A stretch of 64,000 bases of DNA from Brachymonas sp049977365 (GCF_049977365.1 NZ_JBNGEN010000001.1:682001-746000); one strand, 5' to 3'. Shown: positions 8,932 to 18,703, counted from the first letter of the stretch. The notes: generated by a model not told the origin, from the sequence alone. Numbers and translations: made by a program.

Positions 8932-9092
8932 GTCTGCCTTCTCCTGAAAAAACAAAGGCCCTGCCTGCCATGCGCCTTGCGACATGGATGCAGGCCGGGG
9001 CCGCTGGGGGGAGGAGCAGTCCAGTGGAAACATGCCCCTGGGTGGGCATCGCCTCCTGCTCCTGTCTGCTTGATGGCGAGAAACAAGGAAAT

Positions 9093-9137
9093 GGAAACCC
9101 CGGGCAGGCGCAGAGGTGGCCTGCCCTGCCCGTTTCC
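9093..9137 (-). other. Large inverted repeat in the skp-lpxD gap
   Basis: The 210-bp gap between skp and lpxD contains arms GGAAACGGGCAGG and CCTGCCCGGGGTTTCC (minus strand) that can pair over about 13 bp with a small bulge. It starts 4 bp after the skp stop and has no T tract. This looks more like an RNA-processing or transcript-stabilising hairpin than a full terminator. Confidence 0.5.
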
Positions 9138-9141
9138 GGAC

Positions 9142-9699
9142 TCAATTGCCGGAAGTGGTGTTCAGACCGGCAATGACCTTGTCGGTGATATCCAGACGGC
9201 GATCCACATACACCGCTTCCTGCAGGATCACGTCGTAATGCTCCGCCTTGGCAATCTGGATGACCACCCGATTGGCCCTGTCGAGAAGCTTCTGCAGTTC
9301 CTCGTTCTTGCGGTTGTTCAGATCTTCCTGGAATTCACGTCGTTTCTGCTGGAAATCGGAATCCATCTCCACCAGCTGCTTCTGCCGGTCGATGCGCTCG
9401 GCATCACTGAGCTTGGGCGCCTGCTTCTCGAACTGATCAAACGCCTGCTTGACGTGCTGCCCCAGATTGGCCAAGGTCTTTTCGCGCGAAGCAAATTCCT
9501 GCTTCAAGCGACTCTGGGCATCCTGGGCTGCCTTGGATTCGCTGAACAGCCGATCGGTGTTGACAAAGCCAATTCTGGCGCCTGCCACAGCCGAAGCGGG
9601 GGCCGCTTCCTGCGCCTGTACGCTGGTCCCCGACAGCATGCCGCCGGCCACGAGAGCTGCCGAAAGAATCGAAGAGAGGAGAGATGTGCGAGCTTTCAT
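9142..9699 (-). CDS. skp: Periplasmic chaperone Skp/OmpH
   Basis: Skp holds unfolded outer-membrane proteins in the periplasm for delivery to the BAM complex. The 185-residue protein has a signal peptide (positive MKART, hydrophobic stretch, cleavage near VQAQ at about residue 30) and then GARIGFVNTDRLF, the conserved Skp opening. A long helical, charge-rich region follows that forms the tentacles. The ATG shares one base with the bamA stop (TAATG), so it is coupled to bamA, its functional partner. Confidence 0.95.
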   Translation of the reverse strand: MKARTSLLSSILSAALVAGGMLSGTSVQAQEAAPASAVAGARIGFVNTDRLFSESKAAQDAQSRLKQEFASREKTLANLGQHVKQAFDQFEKQAPKLSDAERIDRQKQLVEMDSDFQQKRREFQEDLNNRKNEELQKLLDRANRVVIQIAKAEHYDVILQEAVYVDRRLDITDKVIAGLNTTSGN

Positions 9700-12041
9700 T
9701 AGAACGAGGTCCCGATCTGGAATTGCACTGGCTGGGTCTTGTCACCCGAATACTTCTTGAGAGGGCGTCCGAACGCGATACTCAGCGGCCCCATCGGGGA
9801 GATCCAGCGGATACCGATGCCTGCTGAGACGCGTACCTTCTTGACATTGGGGTCGGTGTTGAACTGGGCCACTTCGGAATAGACATTGCCTGCATCGAGG
9901 AAACCGAACAGACGCAAGGTCTTGTCGTTGCCAGCGCCCGGGAAGGGAGTCACCAGCTCGAGGTTGACGTTGAACTTGCGATTGCCGCCCACGGCATAGG
10001 TGGTACCGTCGCTGGCCGTGGCATAGGGACCGATGGCGCTTTGCTCGAAGCCTCGCACCGAGCCCAGGCCCCCTTCATAGAAGTTCTTGAATACCGGGAA
10101 GGCCTTACCTCCGATCCCCTTGCCATATCCCAGATCCGTATTGAAGGCAAAGGTGTACTGCTTGCTCAACGGATAGAAATACTGGAAGTTGTAGGTAGCC
10201 AGGGCGTAGCGCAGATCACCGGCGGGGCTGATGGCGCCCCACAGACGCTGATAGGTTCCGCTGGTAGGAGCCAGGGCACTGTCACGCTTGTCCTTGGACC
10301 ATCCGATGGTCAGTGGCACCCCATAGGCGCTCGACTTGCCCTTGTTGGAATCGATGAAGTCCTGGTATTCCGCCGGAAGGGCCAGACTTTTCTGGTCGAT
10401 CTTGTAGTGTTCCAGTCCGCCGCCCACATAGATGGTGTCGTTCTCGGTCACCGGGATACCGAAGTTAACACTGCCCGAGATGCGCTGCAGGTAGTAGTCG
10501 AACACATTCGAACCCTGAGAGCTGTAGGGCGTGGTGCGGCTGTAGGTGAGGTTGAAAGTGCGGGACACCCCATCGTTGGTGAAATAGGGGTCGGTCGAAC
10601 TGATGGACAGCGTACGGTTGTACTTGCTGGTATTGACATCCAGCGAGAGCGACTGCCCGGAGCCGAAGATGTTTTCCTGGCTGATGCCGAAAGTGACCGA
10701 CACCTTGTCGCTCGTCGAATACCCTGCCCCCAGCTGGATGGAGCCGGTGGGGCGCTCCTTGACGGCCACATTGAGGTCGGCCTGGTCAGGGGTACCTGGA
10801 ACGGGCTGGGTATCGATGGCCACGTCGGTGAAGTAACCGAGGCGGTCGATGCGCTCCTTGGACAGACGCAGCTTGTCGGCGTTGTACCAGGAAGACTCGT
10901 ATTGACGGAATTCGCGGCGGATGACTTCGTCGCGCGTCTTGGTGTTGCCGCTGATGTTGATGCGGCGCACATACGCGCGCTGGTCCGGGTTGGAGGCAAG
11001 CACCAGCGCCACTTCCTGCTTGTCGCGGTTGATCACGGGCTGGGGCGTGATCTTGGCAAAGGCGTACCCATAGGTGCCAAAATGCTCGGTCATGGCCTTG
11101 ACTGTGTCATCGACGTCGCTTTGCTTGTAGGGCGCACCCGGCTTGATCTTCACCAGGGACTTGAACTCGTCTTCCTTCTCGAGGTAATTGCCCGACAGCG
11201 ACACCCCTGAAACCACATAGCGCGGTCCTTCGGTGACGTTGACCGTGATGTCGATGCCCTTCTTGTCGGCCGACAGAGCCGCCTGGGAGGAGTTGACCTG
11301 GAACTCCATGTATCCACGGTTGAGGTAGTACTGACGCAGGGCATCCAGATCGGCGTTGAGCTTGGTGTCCGTGTAGCGATTGGACTTGGTGTACCAGGAC
11401 ATCCACCCACCGGTATCCTGCGACATCTGGCCCAGCAGAGTGGACTCGCCAAAAGCATGATTGCCCACGATGTGGATGCTGCGGATGCGGGCGGGAACCC
11501 CTTCGCTGATGGTGTAGTTGACATTGACGCGATTGCGTCCGACTGGGGTGGTCGTCACCACGATGTCGGTGTCGTAATACCCCTTGGCCTGATACTGGCG
11601 CTTGAGCTCCTGGACGGCGGCATCTTCCAGGGACTTGTCATAGGGGCGCCCCGACGAGATGCCCGTGTTGCCAAGGCCGGAGAGGATCTGCTTCTTCTCG
11701 AACTGGTGCGCACCGGTGATGTCCACCTGATCGATGGTCGGACGCTCCTGCACCACCACGACCAGATTGTCTCCCTGCGTGTCGATGCGTACATCGTTGA
11801 ACAGGCCCAGGCCGTAGAGGGCACGGATGGCTGCAGCCCCCTTGTCGTCATCGTACTGTTCGCCGACCTTGACCGGAAGCGTGGCAAACACGGTTCCGGC
11901 GTCCACCTTCTGCAGGCCCTGCACCTTGATGTCCTTGACCACGAAGGGGGTGACTGCCCAGGCTGCATTCATCCAGAAGGCCATACCGACGACACCGGCA
12001 ATCGCCGTGCGGCGGAATGGGGTTTGGAAACTACGTTTCAT
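9699..12041 (-). CDS. bamA: Outer membrane protein assembly factor BamA
   Basis: BamA is the Omp85 insertase of the BAM complex and folds beta-barrel proteins into the outer membrane. The 780-residue protein has an N-terminal signal peptide (hydrophobic segment ending AWAVTPF), five POTRA repeats over roughly residues 30-430, and a C-terminal 16-strand barrel. The barrel carries the essential lid-loop motif VRGFEQSAIGP and ends in a terminal phenylalanine (QFQIGTSF). It lies 39 bp after rseP and is coupled to skp by a TAATG overlap. Confidence 0.97.
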   Translation of the reverse strand: MKRSFQTPFRRTAIAGVVGMAFWMNAAWAVTPFVVKDIKVQGLQKVDAGTVFATLPVKVGEQYDDDKGAAAIRALYGLGLFNDVRIDTQGDNLVVVVQERPTIDQVDITGAHQFEKKQILSGLGNTGISSGRPYDKSLEDAAVQELKRQYQAKGYYDTDIVVTTTPVGRNRVNVNYTISEGVPARIRSIHIVGNHAFGESTLLGQMSQDTGGWMSWYTKSNRYTDTKLNADLDALRQYYLNRGYMEFQVNSSQAALSADKKGIDITVNVTEGPRYVVSGVSLSGNYLEKEDEFKSLVKIKPGAPYKQSDVDDTVKAMTEHFGTYGYAFAKITPQPVINRDKQEVALVLASNPDQRAYVRRINISGNTKTRDEVIRREFRQYESSWYNADKLRLSKERIDRLGYFTDVAIDTQPVPGTPDQADLNVAVKERPTGSIQLGAGYSTSDKVSVTFGISQENIFGSGQSLSLDVNTSKYNRTLSISSTDPYFTNDGVSRTFNLTYSRTTPYSSQGSNVFDYYLQRISGSVNFGIPVTENDTIYVGGGLEHYKIDQKSLALPAEYQDFIDSNKGKSSAYGVPLTIGWSKDKRDSALAPTSGTYQRLWGAISPAGDLRYALATYNFQYFYPLSKQYTFAFNTDLGYGKGIGGKAFPVFKNFYEGGLGSVRGFEQSAIGPYATASDGTTYAVGGNRKFNVNLELVTPFPGAGNDKTLRLFGFLDAGNVYSEVAQFNTDPNVKKVRVSAGIGIRWISPMGPLSIAFGRPLKKYSGDKTQPVQFQIGTSF

Positions 12042-12080
12042 AAATCACAAAGAAATGGACGTCTGCACAGCACGTCGGAA

Positions 12081-13445
12081 TCAGGATCCCAGCATGCGCG
12101 CGACGTCGTTGAACAGGGCGATCAGCATCAGACCACCAAGAAACGCCATTCCCACCCGTTGGAACCGCTCCATCCAGGGGGCTGAGACGGGCTTGCCGGT
12201 CAGGAATTCCCAGAGATAATACATCAGGTGCCCACCGTCCAAAACGGGAATTGGCAACAAATTCAATACCCCCAGACTGACGCTGATGAGGGCCACGAAG
12301 AGCAGGTAACTGGTCCATCCAGCCTGTGCCGAACGCCCTGCATAGTCGGCAATCGAGAGCGGACCACTGAGGTTCTTGAGCGAGGCCTGTCCCAGCACCA
12401 TGCGCCCCATGGTCTGCAGGCTCATGGAGGCGATTTCCCATGTGCGCTGCACGCCCTCCTCCAGCCCATCGAGAAATCCGAGGCGCACGATGGTAGTGGC
12501 TGGAAGGTTGCCCAGCACGGCACCGATGCGTCCGAAGGACACGCCTCCCTGGGTCTGCACCTCAGGCAGCACATTCAGATCCAGTGCGCTGCCCCCTCGC
12601 AGGACACGCCAATGCTGCGCCTGTGGGCTGACATGCGCACGGATGCGCTGACGCAGCTGAATGGCATCCGGCACCGGCACACCATCCACGGCTTCCACCC
12701 GATCGCCCATGCGCAGGCCACCCCTCTGCGCAGGCGAATCTGGCAGCACCTCACCCACCACTGCAGGAATCCAGGGGGCGCCAATGCCCAGGCGCTGCTC
12801 AATGGCTCCGCCGGCATCTTCCAGTGCGGCATCCCGCAGCCGAAGGGGAATCTGCTCGGTCCTTCCGCTTCCCGAAGGATGAACGGTCAGCACCACATCC
12901 TCATGGGCGAGTGCAGCACGCACCAGATGCCAGCGCAGGGCATCCAGGGATGCCACTGTCATGGACTCCCCGGTTCCGGACGCCCGCTGCAGTGCCACGA
13001 CCACGTCGCCCCCGTGCAGTCCTGCCCGAGCTGCCACACTGCCCTGTGGCGGTGCCGCGATGACAGGCTGCAGCTGTGGCATTCCCTGCCATGCAGCCGC
13101 AGCATAGAGCACGATGGCCAGCAGCAGATTGGCAACCGGCCCCGCTGCCACGATCAGAAAGCGTTTGTGGACCGGCTGGGTATTGAAGGCCAGATGGCGT
13201 TCGGCCGCCGGGACTTCTCCCTCCCGCTCATCGAGCATGCGGACATAGCCACCCAGGGGCAGAATGCTCAGCACGAACTCCGTGCCAGTGCTGTGGGAAG
13301 TCCAGCGCAGCAGCGGTTTTCCGAAACCGATGGAGAAGCGGAGAATCTTGACGCCGCACCACCGGGCGACCTGATAGTGGCCGAATTCATGGATGGCAAT
13401 GAGGAGCCCCAGCGCCACCAGGAAGGCAGCCACCGTCAGCAGCAT
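12081..13445 (-). CDS. rseP: Site-2 intramembrane zinc protease RseP
   Basis: RseP cleaves membrane-bound anti-sigma factors and remnant signal peptides within the bilayer. The zinc motif HEFGH falls at residues 19-23 in the first membrane helix, tandem PDZ domains occupy the central periplasmic region, and the second metal-binding motif LDGGHLMYY lies near residue 400 before the last helix. The 454-residue length is usual. Its start overlaps the dxr 3' end by 10 bp. The window also ends with a DegS-like protease, the usual first-step partner in envelope stress signalling. Confidence 0.96.
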   Translation of the reverse strand: MLLTVAAFLVALGLLIAIHEFGHYQVARWCGVKILRFSIGFGKPLLRWTSHSTGTEFVLSILPLGGYVRMLDEREGEVPAAERHLAFNTQPVHKRFLIVAAGPVANLLLAIVLYAAAAWQGMPQLQPVIAAPPQGSVAARAGLHGGDVVVALQRASGTGESMTVASLDALRWHLVRAALAHEDVVLTVHPSGSGRTEQIPLRLRDAALEDAGGAIEQRLGIGAPWIPAVVGEVLPDSPAQRGGLRMGDRVEAVDGVPVPDAIQLRQRIRAHVSPQAQHWRVLRGGSALDLNVLPEVQTQGGVSFGRIGAVLGNLPATTIVRLGFLDGLEEGVQRTWEIASMSLQTMGRMVLGQASLKNLSGPLSIADYAGRSAQAGWTSYLLFVALISVSLGVLNLLPIPVLDGGHLMYYLWEFLTGKPVSAPWMERFQRVGMAFLGGLMLIALFNDVARMLGS

Positions 13446-14650
13446 GCACCTCTCCGCTTGACCTCCTCACGGGCATGGGCACGGGCCTGCGCGTCGATGG
13501 CCATCAGGTCGTCCAGCCCCTGGGGGGGAGCGAAATGCACCGCATCCAGGGTAGCCGCATTGACGGCCACGATGTCCGTGAAACGGATATGACCTTCAAG
13601 GAAGGCGGCCACTGCCACTTCATTGGCCGCATTGAGCACTGCCGTGCTGCCGTTCGGGGCACGCAGCACATCCCAGACGAGCGCCAGCCCCGGAAAACGC
13701 TCGGGGTGCCCATGCGAGCGCACCGACTCGAAGGTCATGGCAGGCAGATGGGCAAAGTCCAGGGCCGCTGCCCCGCTCTCGATGCGTTCCGGCCACCCCA
13801 GACCATAGGCAATGGGCACGCGCATGTCCGGTGTACCGAGCTGTGCCACGATGGAATGGTCGCGGTATTGCACCATGGAGTGCACGATGCTCTGCGGATG
13901 GATCACCACGTCCATCTGCTCCGGAGACATGCCGAAAAGATAGTGCGCTTCGATGACTTCGAGCGCCTTGTTCATCATGGTGGCGGAATCGACCGAGATC
14001 TTGCGCCCCATCTGCCAGTTGGGATGCGCGCAGGCCTGATCGGGCGTGACCTCATGCAGAATAGACGGATCGGCGGTACGGAACGGCCCCCCCGAAGCAG
14101 TAAGGATGATTTTGTCGACTCTGGCCTGCCAGGTCGCCCGGTCTTCCGGCAACGACTGAAAAATGGCCGAGTGCTCGCTGTCGATCGGCAGCAGGGTGGC
14201 CCCGCCATCCTGGACAGCCTGCAGAAAGACCCGGCCTCCCACCACGAGCGCCTCCTTGTTGGCCAGCAGCAGCCGCTTGCCTGCGCGCGCTGCCGCCAGA
14301 CAGGGAGCCAGCCCGGCCGCTCCCACAATGGCGGCCATGACGGCATCGGCATCGGGATGCTCGGCCATGGCCACGAGGCCTGCCGGTCCCTCCAGCACCT
14401 CTGTGGAGAGGTTGCCATGGCGACATGCCTCGCGCAGCTGCACGGCATGCTCGACCGAAGCCATGACCGCATAGCGGGGCCGGTGCACACGACACAGCTC
14501 GACCATGCGATCGACCTGTGTGGATGCAGTCAGCGCCAGCACCTCGAAGCGATCCGGGTGTCGTGCCAATACGTCGAGGGTACTGGTCCCGATGGACCCG
14601 GTGGCCCCCAATACCGTCACACGCTGACGGGGAGCTTGTGTCGCCACCAT
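13436..14650 (-). CDS. dxr: 1-deoxy-D-xylulose-5-phosphate reductoisomerase
   Basis: Dxr converts DXP to 2-C-methyl-D-erythritol 4-phosphate with NADPH, the committed step of the MEP isoprenoid pathway. Visible are the NADPH-binding VLGATGSIGTSTLDVL near residue 13, LLANKEALVVGG, the metal-site IDSEHSAIFQ, and the flexible-loop region GRKISVDSATMMNK. It has 404 residues. The gene sits in the canonical uppS-cdsA-dxr-rseP order, supplying precursors for undecaprenyl phosphate and quinones. Confidence 0.97.
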   Translation of the reverse strand: MVATQAPRQRVTVLGATGSIGTSTLDVLARHPDRFEVLALTASTQVDRMVELCRVHRPRYAVMASVEHAVQLREACRHGNLSTEVLEGPAGLVAMAEHPDADAVMAAIVGAAGLAPCLAAARAGKRLLLANKEALVVGGRVFLQAVQDGGATLLPIDSEHSAIFQSLPEDRATWQARVDKIILTASGGPFRTADPSILHEVTPDQACAHPNWQMGRKISVDSATMMNKALEVIEAHYLFGMSPEQMDVVIHPQSIVHSMVQYRDHSIVAQLGTPDMRVPIAYGLGWPERIESGAAALDFAHLPAMTFESVRSHGHPERFPGLALVWDVLRAPNGSTAVLNAANEVAVAAFLEGHIRFTDIVAVNAATLDAVHFAPPQGLDDLMAIDAQARAHAREEVKRRGACC

Positions 14651-14668
14651 GTCAATTTCCTTCCAGTG

Positions 14669-15511
14669 TCAGAACTGCAGCCCCTGAACCAACGCCATGG
14701 ACAGGGGCAGTATGGGCAAAAGCGCATCGATGCGGTCGAGCACGCCACCGTGCCCCGGGAGCAAGTGGCTGCTGTCCTTCATCCCCATGCTGCGTTTCAT
14801 CAGCGATTCGACCAGATCACCCACTACGCTCATGGCAGCCAGCGCCATCACAAGGAGCGCGCCGCCCAGCCACCCGGCATGGTGCATCAGGTCGGAATAA
14901 AAATTGCCGCGGGGGAAATACCCCACGACGAGAGCCACCATGGCCAACACCCCCAGCTGCCCCCCCACCACACCGGCCCAGCTCTTGCCCGGGCTGATGG
15001 TCGGAGCCAGCTTGCGGCGTCCGAAGGCCCGCCCTGCAAAATAGGCTGCAATGTCGGCCGCCCACGCCAGCGCCAGCACGGACACCAGATACCACGCCCC
15101 AAAGCGTGCGAACAGCGCCACGGCCGCCAACCAGGCGGCCCACAGTGCACACAGCCCCCCCAGCATGCGCAACCCTCTGGGAATTCGGCTCCAGGAAGGC
15201 ACCCCCGCATGCAGAAGCCCTGCTCCAGCCACGATCCAGACTCCCCCCATCACGAAAAGAAATATCGGTGCGAATCCGGACCGCGCAACAGGCCATTCCC
15301 CCCATGACATGGCCACGCAGCCTGCGCATGCCACAGCAGCCCAGGCATACGTCAGGGGAGTGGAATAACCCGACAGACGGGACCATTCCCAAGCTGCGAG
15401 CAGGATGATCAGCCCCATCAAGGCAGTGAAGGGCCATGTCACCGGGGCCAACAGAGCCCCTAGCAGCACAGCAACCAGAACGATCGCAGTCAGAATGCGG
15501 GGACCGAGCAT
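14669..15511 (-). CDS. cdsA: Phosphatidate cytidylyltransferase
   Basis: CdsA makes CDP-diacylglycerol from phosphatidic acid and CTP in the inner membrane. The 280-residue protein is mostly hydrophobic with about seven to eight membrane segments. It ends with the family signature SVVGDLVESLMKRSMGMKDS followed by LLPGHGGVLDRID. The start ATG overlaps the uppS stop by one base (TGATG). Confidence 0.96.
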   Translation of the reverse strand: MLGPRILTAIVLVAVLLGALLAPVTWPFTALMGLIILLAAWEWSRLSGYSTPLTYAWAAVACAGCVAMSWGEWPVARSGFAPIFLFVMGGVWIVAGAGLLHAGVPSWSRIPRGLRMLGGLCALWAAWLAAVALFARFGAWYLVSVLALAWAADIAAYFAGRAFGRRKLAPTISPGKSWAGVVGGQLGVLAMVALVVGYFPRGNFYSDLMHHAGWLGGALLVMALAAMSVVGDLVESLMKRSMGMKDSSHLLPGHGGVLDRIDALLPILPLSMALVQGLQF

Positions 15512-16242
15512 CAGGAATGTCCCTGCTTGACCTGTGCGGAGGTCTTGCCGAACCTGCGCTCCCGCTGGGCATAATCCTCCAGAGCACGATCCAGGGCCGC
15601 CTCATCGAAGTCAGGCCACAGACAATCGGTGAAATAGAGTTCGGTGTAGGCGGACTGCCAGAGCAGGAAATTGCTGATCCGATACTCGCCGCCAGTGCGG
15701 ATCAACAGATCAGGATCGGGCACATGGCTCAGTGCCAAAGATTCGTGCAGGGAAAGCTCGGTGATCGGCTCCCCACGGCTTGCGAGCGCAGCAGCCGCCT
15801 GTGCAATGTCCCAGCGCCCACCATAATTGAAGCAGACATTGAGAATGACGCCCGGGTTGGCAGCCGTCTTGGTCTCGGCGTCCGTCAGGATCTGCTGCAC
15901 TTTCGGCGAAAGAGCCTGACGGGCTCCTATGAAATGCAGACGCACGCCTTCGTCATGCATGGCAGGAAGCTCACGCGCCAGTGCCTTGGCCAGCAGCTCC
16001 ATGAGTCCGGAAACCTCGTCATCCGGACGATTCCAGTTCTCGGAAGAGAAGGCAAATACCGTCAGCACCTTGACGCCCCGCTTGTCGCAGGCGCGCACGC
16101 ATCGCTTGAGCGACTCCACCCCCTGCCGATGGCCGATGAGCCGGGGCATGAACCGCTTGGACGCCCAGCGGCCATTGCCGTCCATGACAATGGCCACATG
16201 GTGGGGCACGATGGGAGAGGTGTTCTGAGATTTTGCTTTCAT
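15511..16242 (-). CDS. uppS: Undecaprenyl diphosphate synthase (cis-prenyltransferase)
   Basis: UppS extends farnesyl diphosphate with cis-isoprene units to make the C55 carrier lipid for peptidoglycan and LPS. Motifs seen are HVAIVMDGNGRWA with the catalytic Asp, FAFSSENWNRP, and the C-terminal DLLIRTGGEYRISNFLLWQ and YFTDCLWPDF. An ATG at 16242 and an in-frame GTG at 16248 are both possible starts; neither has a clear ribosome-binding site, and I took the ATG (243 residues). The function is secure. Confidence 0.95.
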   Translation of the reverse strand: MKAKSQNTSPIVPHHVAIVMDGNGRWASKRFMPRLIGHRQGVESLKRCVRACDKRGVKVLTVFAFSSENWNRPDDEVSGLMELLAKALARELPAMHDEGVRLHFIGARQALSPKVQQILTDAETKTAANPGVILNVCFNYGGRWDIAQAAAALASRGEPITELSLHESLALSHVPDPDLLIRTGGEYRISNFLLWQSAYTELYFTDCLWPDFDEAALDRALEDYAQRERRFGKTSAQVKQGHS

Positions 16243-16330
16243 CTGCACATAGAGTCACAAGGAAGGGAAACGCCTCACGGGGTCCATGTCGGAAGCCTCC
16301 ACGAGGCACGCCTTCCTCGGACCCACGGCA

Positions 16331-16891
16331 TCACACGGCCATGATGTCCTGTTCCTTGGAGGCCACGAGCTGATCGATGGCGGCGATTTCCTTGTCGGTG
16401 GCCTTCTGCACGTCCGCTTCGGAACGCTTCTGGTCATCCTCGGAAATTTCCTTGTCCTTGACCAGCTTCTTGACCGCCTCGTTGGCATCGCGGCGCAGAT
16501 TGCGGATGGCAATCTTGGCCTGCTCGCCTTCATGGCGCACGAGCTTGGTCATCTCCTTGCGGCGTTCCTCGCTCATCGGCGGCATGGGAACACGAATCAA
16601 ATCGCCCAGACTGGAAGGATTGAGTCCCAGATCGCTCTCGCGGATCGCCTTCTCGATCTTGGGGCCCATGTTCTTTTCCCACGGCTGGACGCTCAGGGTG
16701 CGTGCGTCAATGGAAGCCACGTTGGCCACCTGACTGAGCGGCACCATGGATCCATAGTACTCGACCTGCACGGTATCGAGAATGGCCGGATTGGCACGTC
16801 CCGTGCGGATCTTGGTGAGGTTGTGCTTGAAGGCGTTGATGGATTGTTCCATCTTGGCCTGCATGTTCTTCTTGACGTCGGCAAGCGACAT
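16331..16891 (-). CDS. frr: Ribosome recycling factor
   Basis: Frr splits post-termination ribosomes together with EF-G. The 186-residue length is standard. Conserved segments include FKHNLTKIRTGRANPAILD, QPWEKNMGPKIEKAI, and a C-terminal helical hairpin ending in DQLVASKEQDIM. It follows pyrH by about 45 bp and precedes uppS by 82 bp, in the classical pyrH-frr-uppS order. Confidence 0.98.
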   Translation of the reverse strand: MSLADVKKNMQAKMEQSINAFKHNLTKIRTGRANPAILDTVQVEYYGSMVPLSQVANVASIDARTLSVQPWEKNMGPKIEKAIRESDLGLNPSSLGDLIRVPMPPMSEERRKEMTKLVRHEGEQAKIAIRNLRRDANEAVKKLVKDKEISEDDQKRSEADVQKATDKEIAAIDQLVASKEQDIMAV

Positions 16892-16936
16892 GGTGCTCTC
16901 CAGAATCGAAAGATCAGCGAATGAGGAATGAAAGGG

Positions 16937-17659
16937 TCAAATATAAACGAGAGTGCCCTCGTCCTCGCCAGTGACCACCCGCTTGAGCGCGCCTTCCTTG
17001 AAGATGGAAAAGACGCGTATGGGCAGCTTCTGGTCGCGGCACAGGGCAAATGCCGTGGCATCCATGATGCCGAGATTGCGCGCCATGGCTTCATCGAAGG
17101 TCAGACGGTCATAGCGCTTGGCGGAGGGATCCTTCTTGGGATCTGCCGTGTAGACACCGTCGACCTTGGTGGCCTTGAGCACCACCTGGGCCCCAATCTC
17201 GGCCCCCCGCAGGGCAGCCGCCGTATCGGTGGTGAAGAAGGGGTTGCCGGTGCCTGCGCCGAACACCACGACCTTGCCTTCCTCCAGATATTGCAGCGCC
17301 TTGGGACGCACATAGGGCTCCACGACCTGATCGATGGAGATGGCAGACATGACCCGCGCCGTCAGCCCCACATGGTTCATGGTGTCGGCCAGAGCCAGCG
17401 CGTTCATCACGGTGGCGAGCATGCCCATGTAGTCCGCCGTGGCACGATCCATGCCGACGGCACCGCCTGCCATGCCACGGAAGATGTTGCCCCCGCCGAT
17501 CACGACGGCCACCTGCACCCCCAGCTCGGTCACTTCCGCGATTTCGCGCGCCATGCGCACGATCGTCTCGCGGTTGATGCCGTAGGCATCATCGCCCATC
17601 AGAGCCTCCCCAGAGAGTTTGAGCAGGACTCGTTGAACGGCAGGTTGGGCAGTACTCAT
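16937..17659 (-). CDS. pyrH: Uridylate kinase
   Basis: PyrH phosphorylates UMP to UDP; it is a hexameric amino-acid-kinase-family enzyme. Visible are VLLKLSGEALMG at the start, VVIGGGNIFRG near residue 50 and GTGNPFFTTDTAAALRG. I chose the ATG at 17659 (240 residues) because AAGGAG lies 9 bp upstream and the extra 19 residues of the longer frame are not conserved. It follows a strong terminator after tsf, so a promoter must lie in or near the 45 bp in between, or read-through feeds it. Confidence 0.97.
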   Translation of the reverse strand: MSTAQPAVQRVLLKLSGEALMGDDAYGINRETIVRMAREIAEVTELGVQVAVVIGGGNIFRGMAGGAVGMDRATADYMGMLATVMNALALADTMNHVGLTARVMSAISIDQVVEPYVRPKALQYLEEGKVVVFGAGTGNPFFTTDTAAALRGAEIGAQVVLKATKVDGVYTADPKKDPSAKRYDRLTFDEAMARNLGIMDATAFALCRDQKLPIRVFSIFKEGALKRVVTGEDEGTLVYI

Positions 17660-17703
17660 GGCAGATTCTCCTTGGGAGATGAGAGATGACGGGTGAGGGA
17701 GCG

Positions 17704-17753
17704 AAAAAAAAGCCACGGTGCAGAACGATGCGTCATCGCTCTGTCACCGAGGC
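17704..17753 (-). terminator. Strong intrinsic terminator after tsf
   Basis: On the minus strand a stem of about 18 bp with a few mismatches (arms beginning GCCTCGGTG and ending CACCGTGGC, loop ACG) is followed by eight T residues. It starts 11 bp after the tsf stop and should end the rpsB-tsf transcript. Confidence 0.9.
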
Positions 17754-17764
17754 CTTGGGCAGGA

Positions 17765-18655
17765 TCAGCCCTGCTTGGCAGCAGCGACCTGGGCAGCCAC
17801 TTCGGCTGCGAAGTCGTCCACCTTCTTCTCGATGCCTTCGCCCACCACATAGAGGGTGAAGCCCTTCACGGTCGTCTGCTTTTCCTTGAGCATCTGTTCG
17901 ACGCTCTGCTTGTCGTTCTTGACGAACGGCTGGCTGAACAGCGCGACTTCCTTGAGGTACTTCTGGACGGAGCCTTCGACCATCTTGGTCACGATCTCGG
18001 CCGGCTTGCCGGATTCGGCAGCCTTGGCAGCAGCCACGGTGCGTTCCTTCTCGATGAGGTCGGCGGGCACCTCGCTGCTGGACAGGGCAACAGGCTTCAT
18101 GGCAGCCACGTGCATGGCAACGTCCTTGGCAGCCTGGTCATCCCCTTCGTATTCGACCACGACGCCGATGCGCGTACCGTGCAGGTAGGAAGCCAGCTTG
18201 GCATCGCCGGTGAAGCGCTTGAAGCGGCGGAAGGACATGTTCTCGCCGATCTTGCCGATCAGGCCCTTGCGCACGTCTTCGAGCGTGGGACCGAAGCCGT
18301 CCTGTTCGTAGGCCAGGGCACCCAGTTCCTCGATGGACTGGGGATTGTGCTTGGCCACCAGCTCGGCCGCTGCCTGGGCCAGTGCCAGGAAGCTGTCGTT
18401 CTTGGTGACGAAGTCGGTTTCGCAGTTGACTTCGATGATGGCGCCGCACTGGTCATCGCGATAGGCGGCGACCACGCCTTCGGCGGTGATGCGGGAAGCG
18501 GCCTTGCCTGCCTTGGTACCCAGCTTGATGCGCAGGATTTCCTCGGCCTTGGCCATGTCGCCTTCTGCTTCGGTCAGCGCCTTCTTGCATTCCATCATCG
18601 GGGCATCGGTCTTGCCACGCAGTTCGGCGACCATGCTTGCGGTAATTGCTGCCAT
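17765..18655 (-). CDS. tsf: Elongation factor Ts
   Basis: EF-Ts exchanges GDP on EF-Tu. The 296-residue protein begins with MAAITASMVAELRGKTDAPM and TEAEGDMAKAEEILRIK, the conserved UBA-like N-terminal domain that contacts EF-Tu. The core has NCETDFVTKN (near residue 80) and the C-terminal segment FTLYVVGEGIEKK. It lies 97 bp downstream of rpsB, separated by a palindromic hairpin that may act as an attenuator. Confidence 0.98.
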   Translation of the reverse strand: MAAITASMVAELRGKTDAPMMECKKALTEAEGDMAKAEEILRIKLGTKAGKAASRITAEGVVAAYRDDQCGAIIEVNCETDFVTKNDSFLALAQAAAELVAKHNPQSIEELGALAYEQDGFGPTLEDVRKGLIGKIGENMSFRRFKRFTGDAKLASYLHGTRIGVVVEYEGDDQAAKDVAMHVAAMKPVALSSSEVPADLIEKERTVAAAKAAESGKPAEIVTKMVEGSVQKYLKEVALFSQPFVKNDKQSVEQMLKEKQTTVKGFTLYVVGEGIEKKVDDFAAEVAAQVAAAKQG

Positions 18656-18703
18656 GTGTTTCTCCGTTGTTCGTTGGGTTATTCAATCATGTGACACTTG
18701 TGA

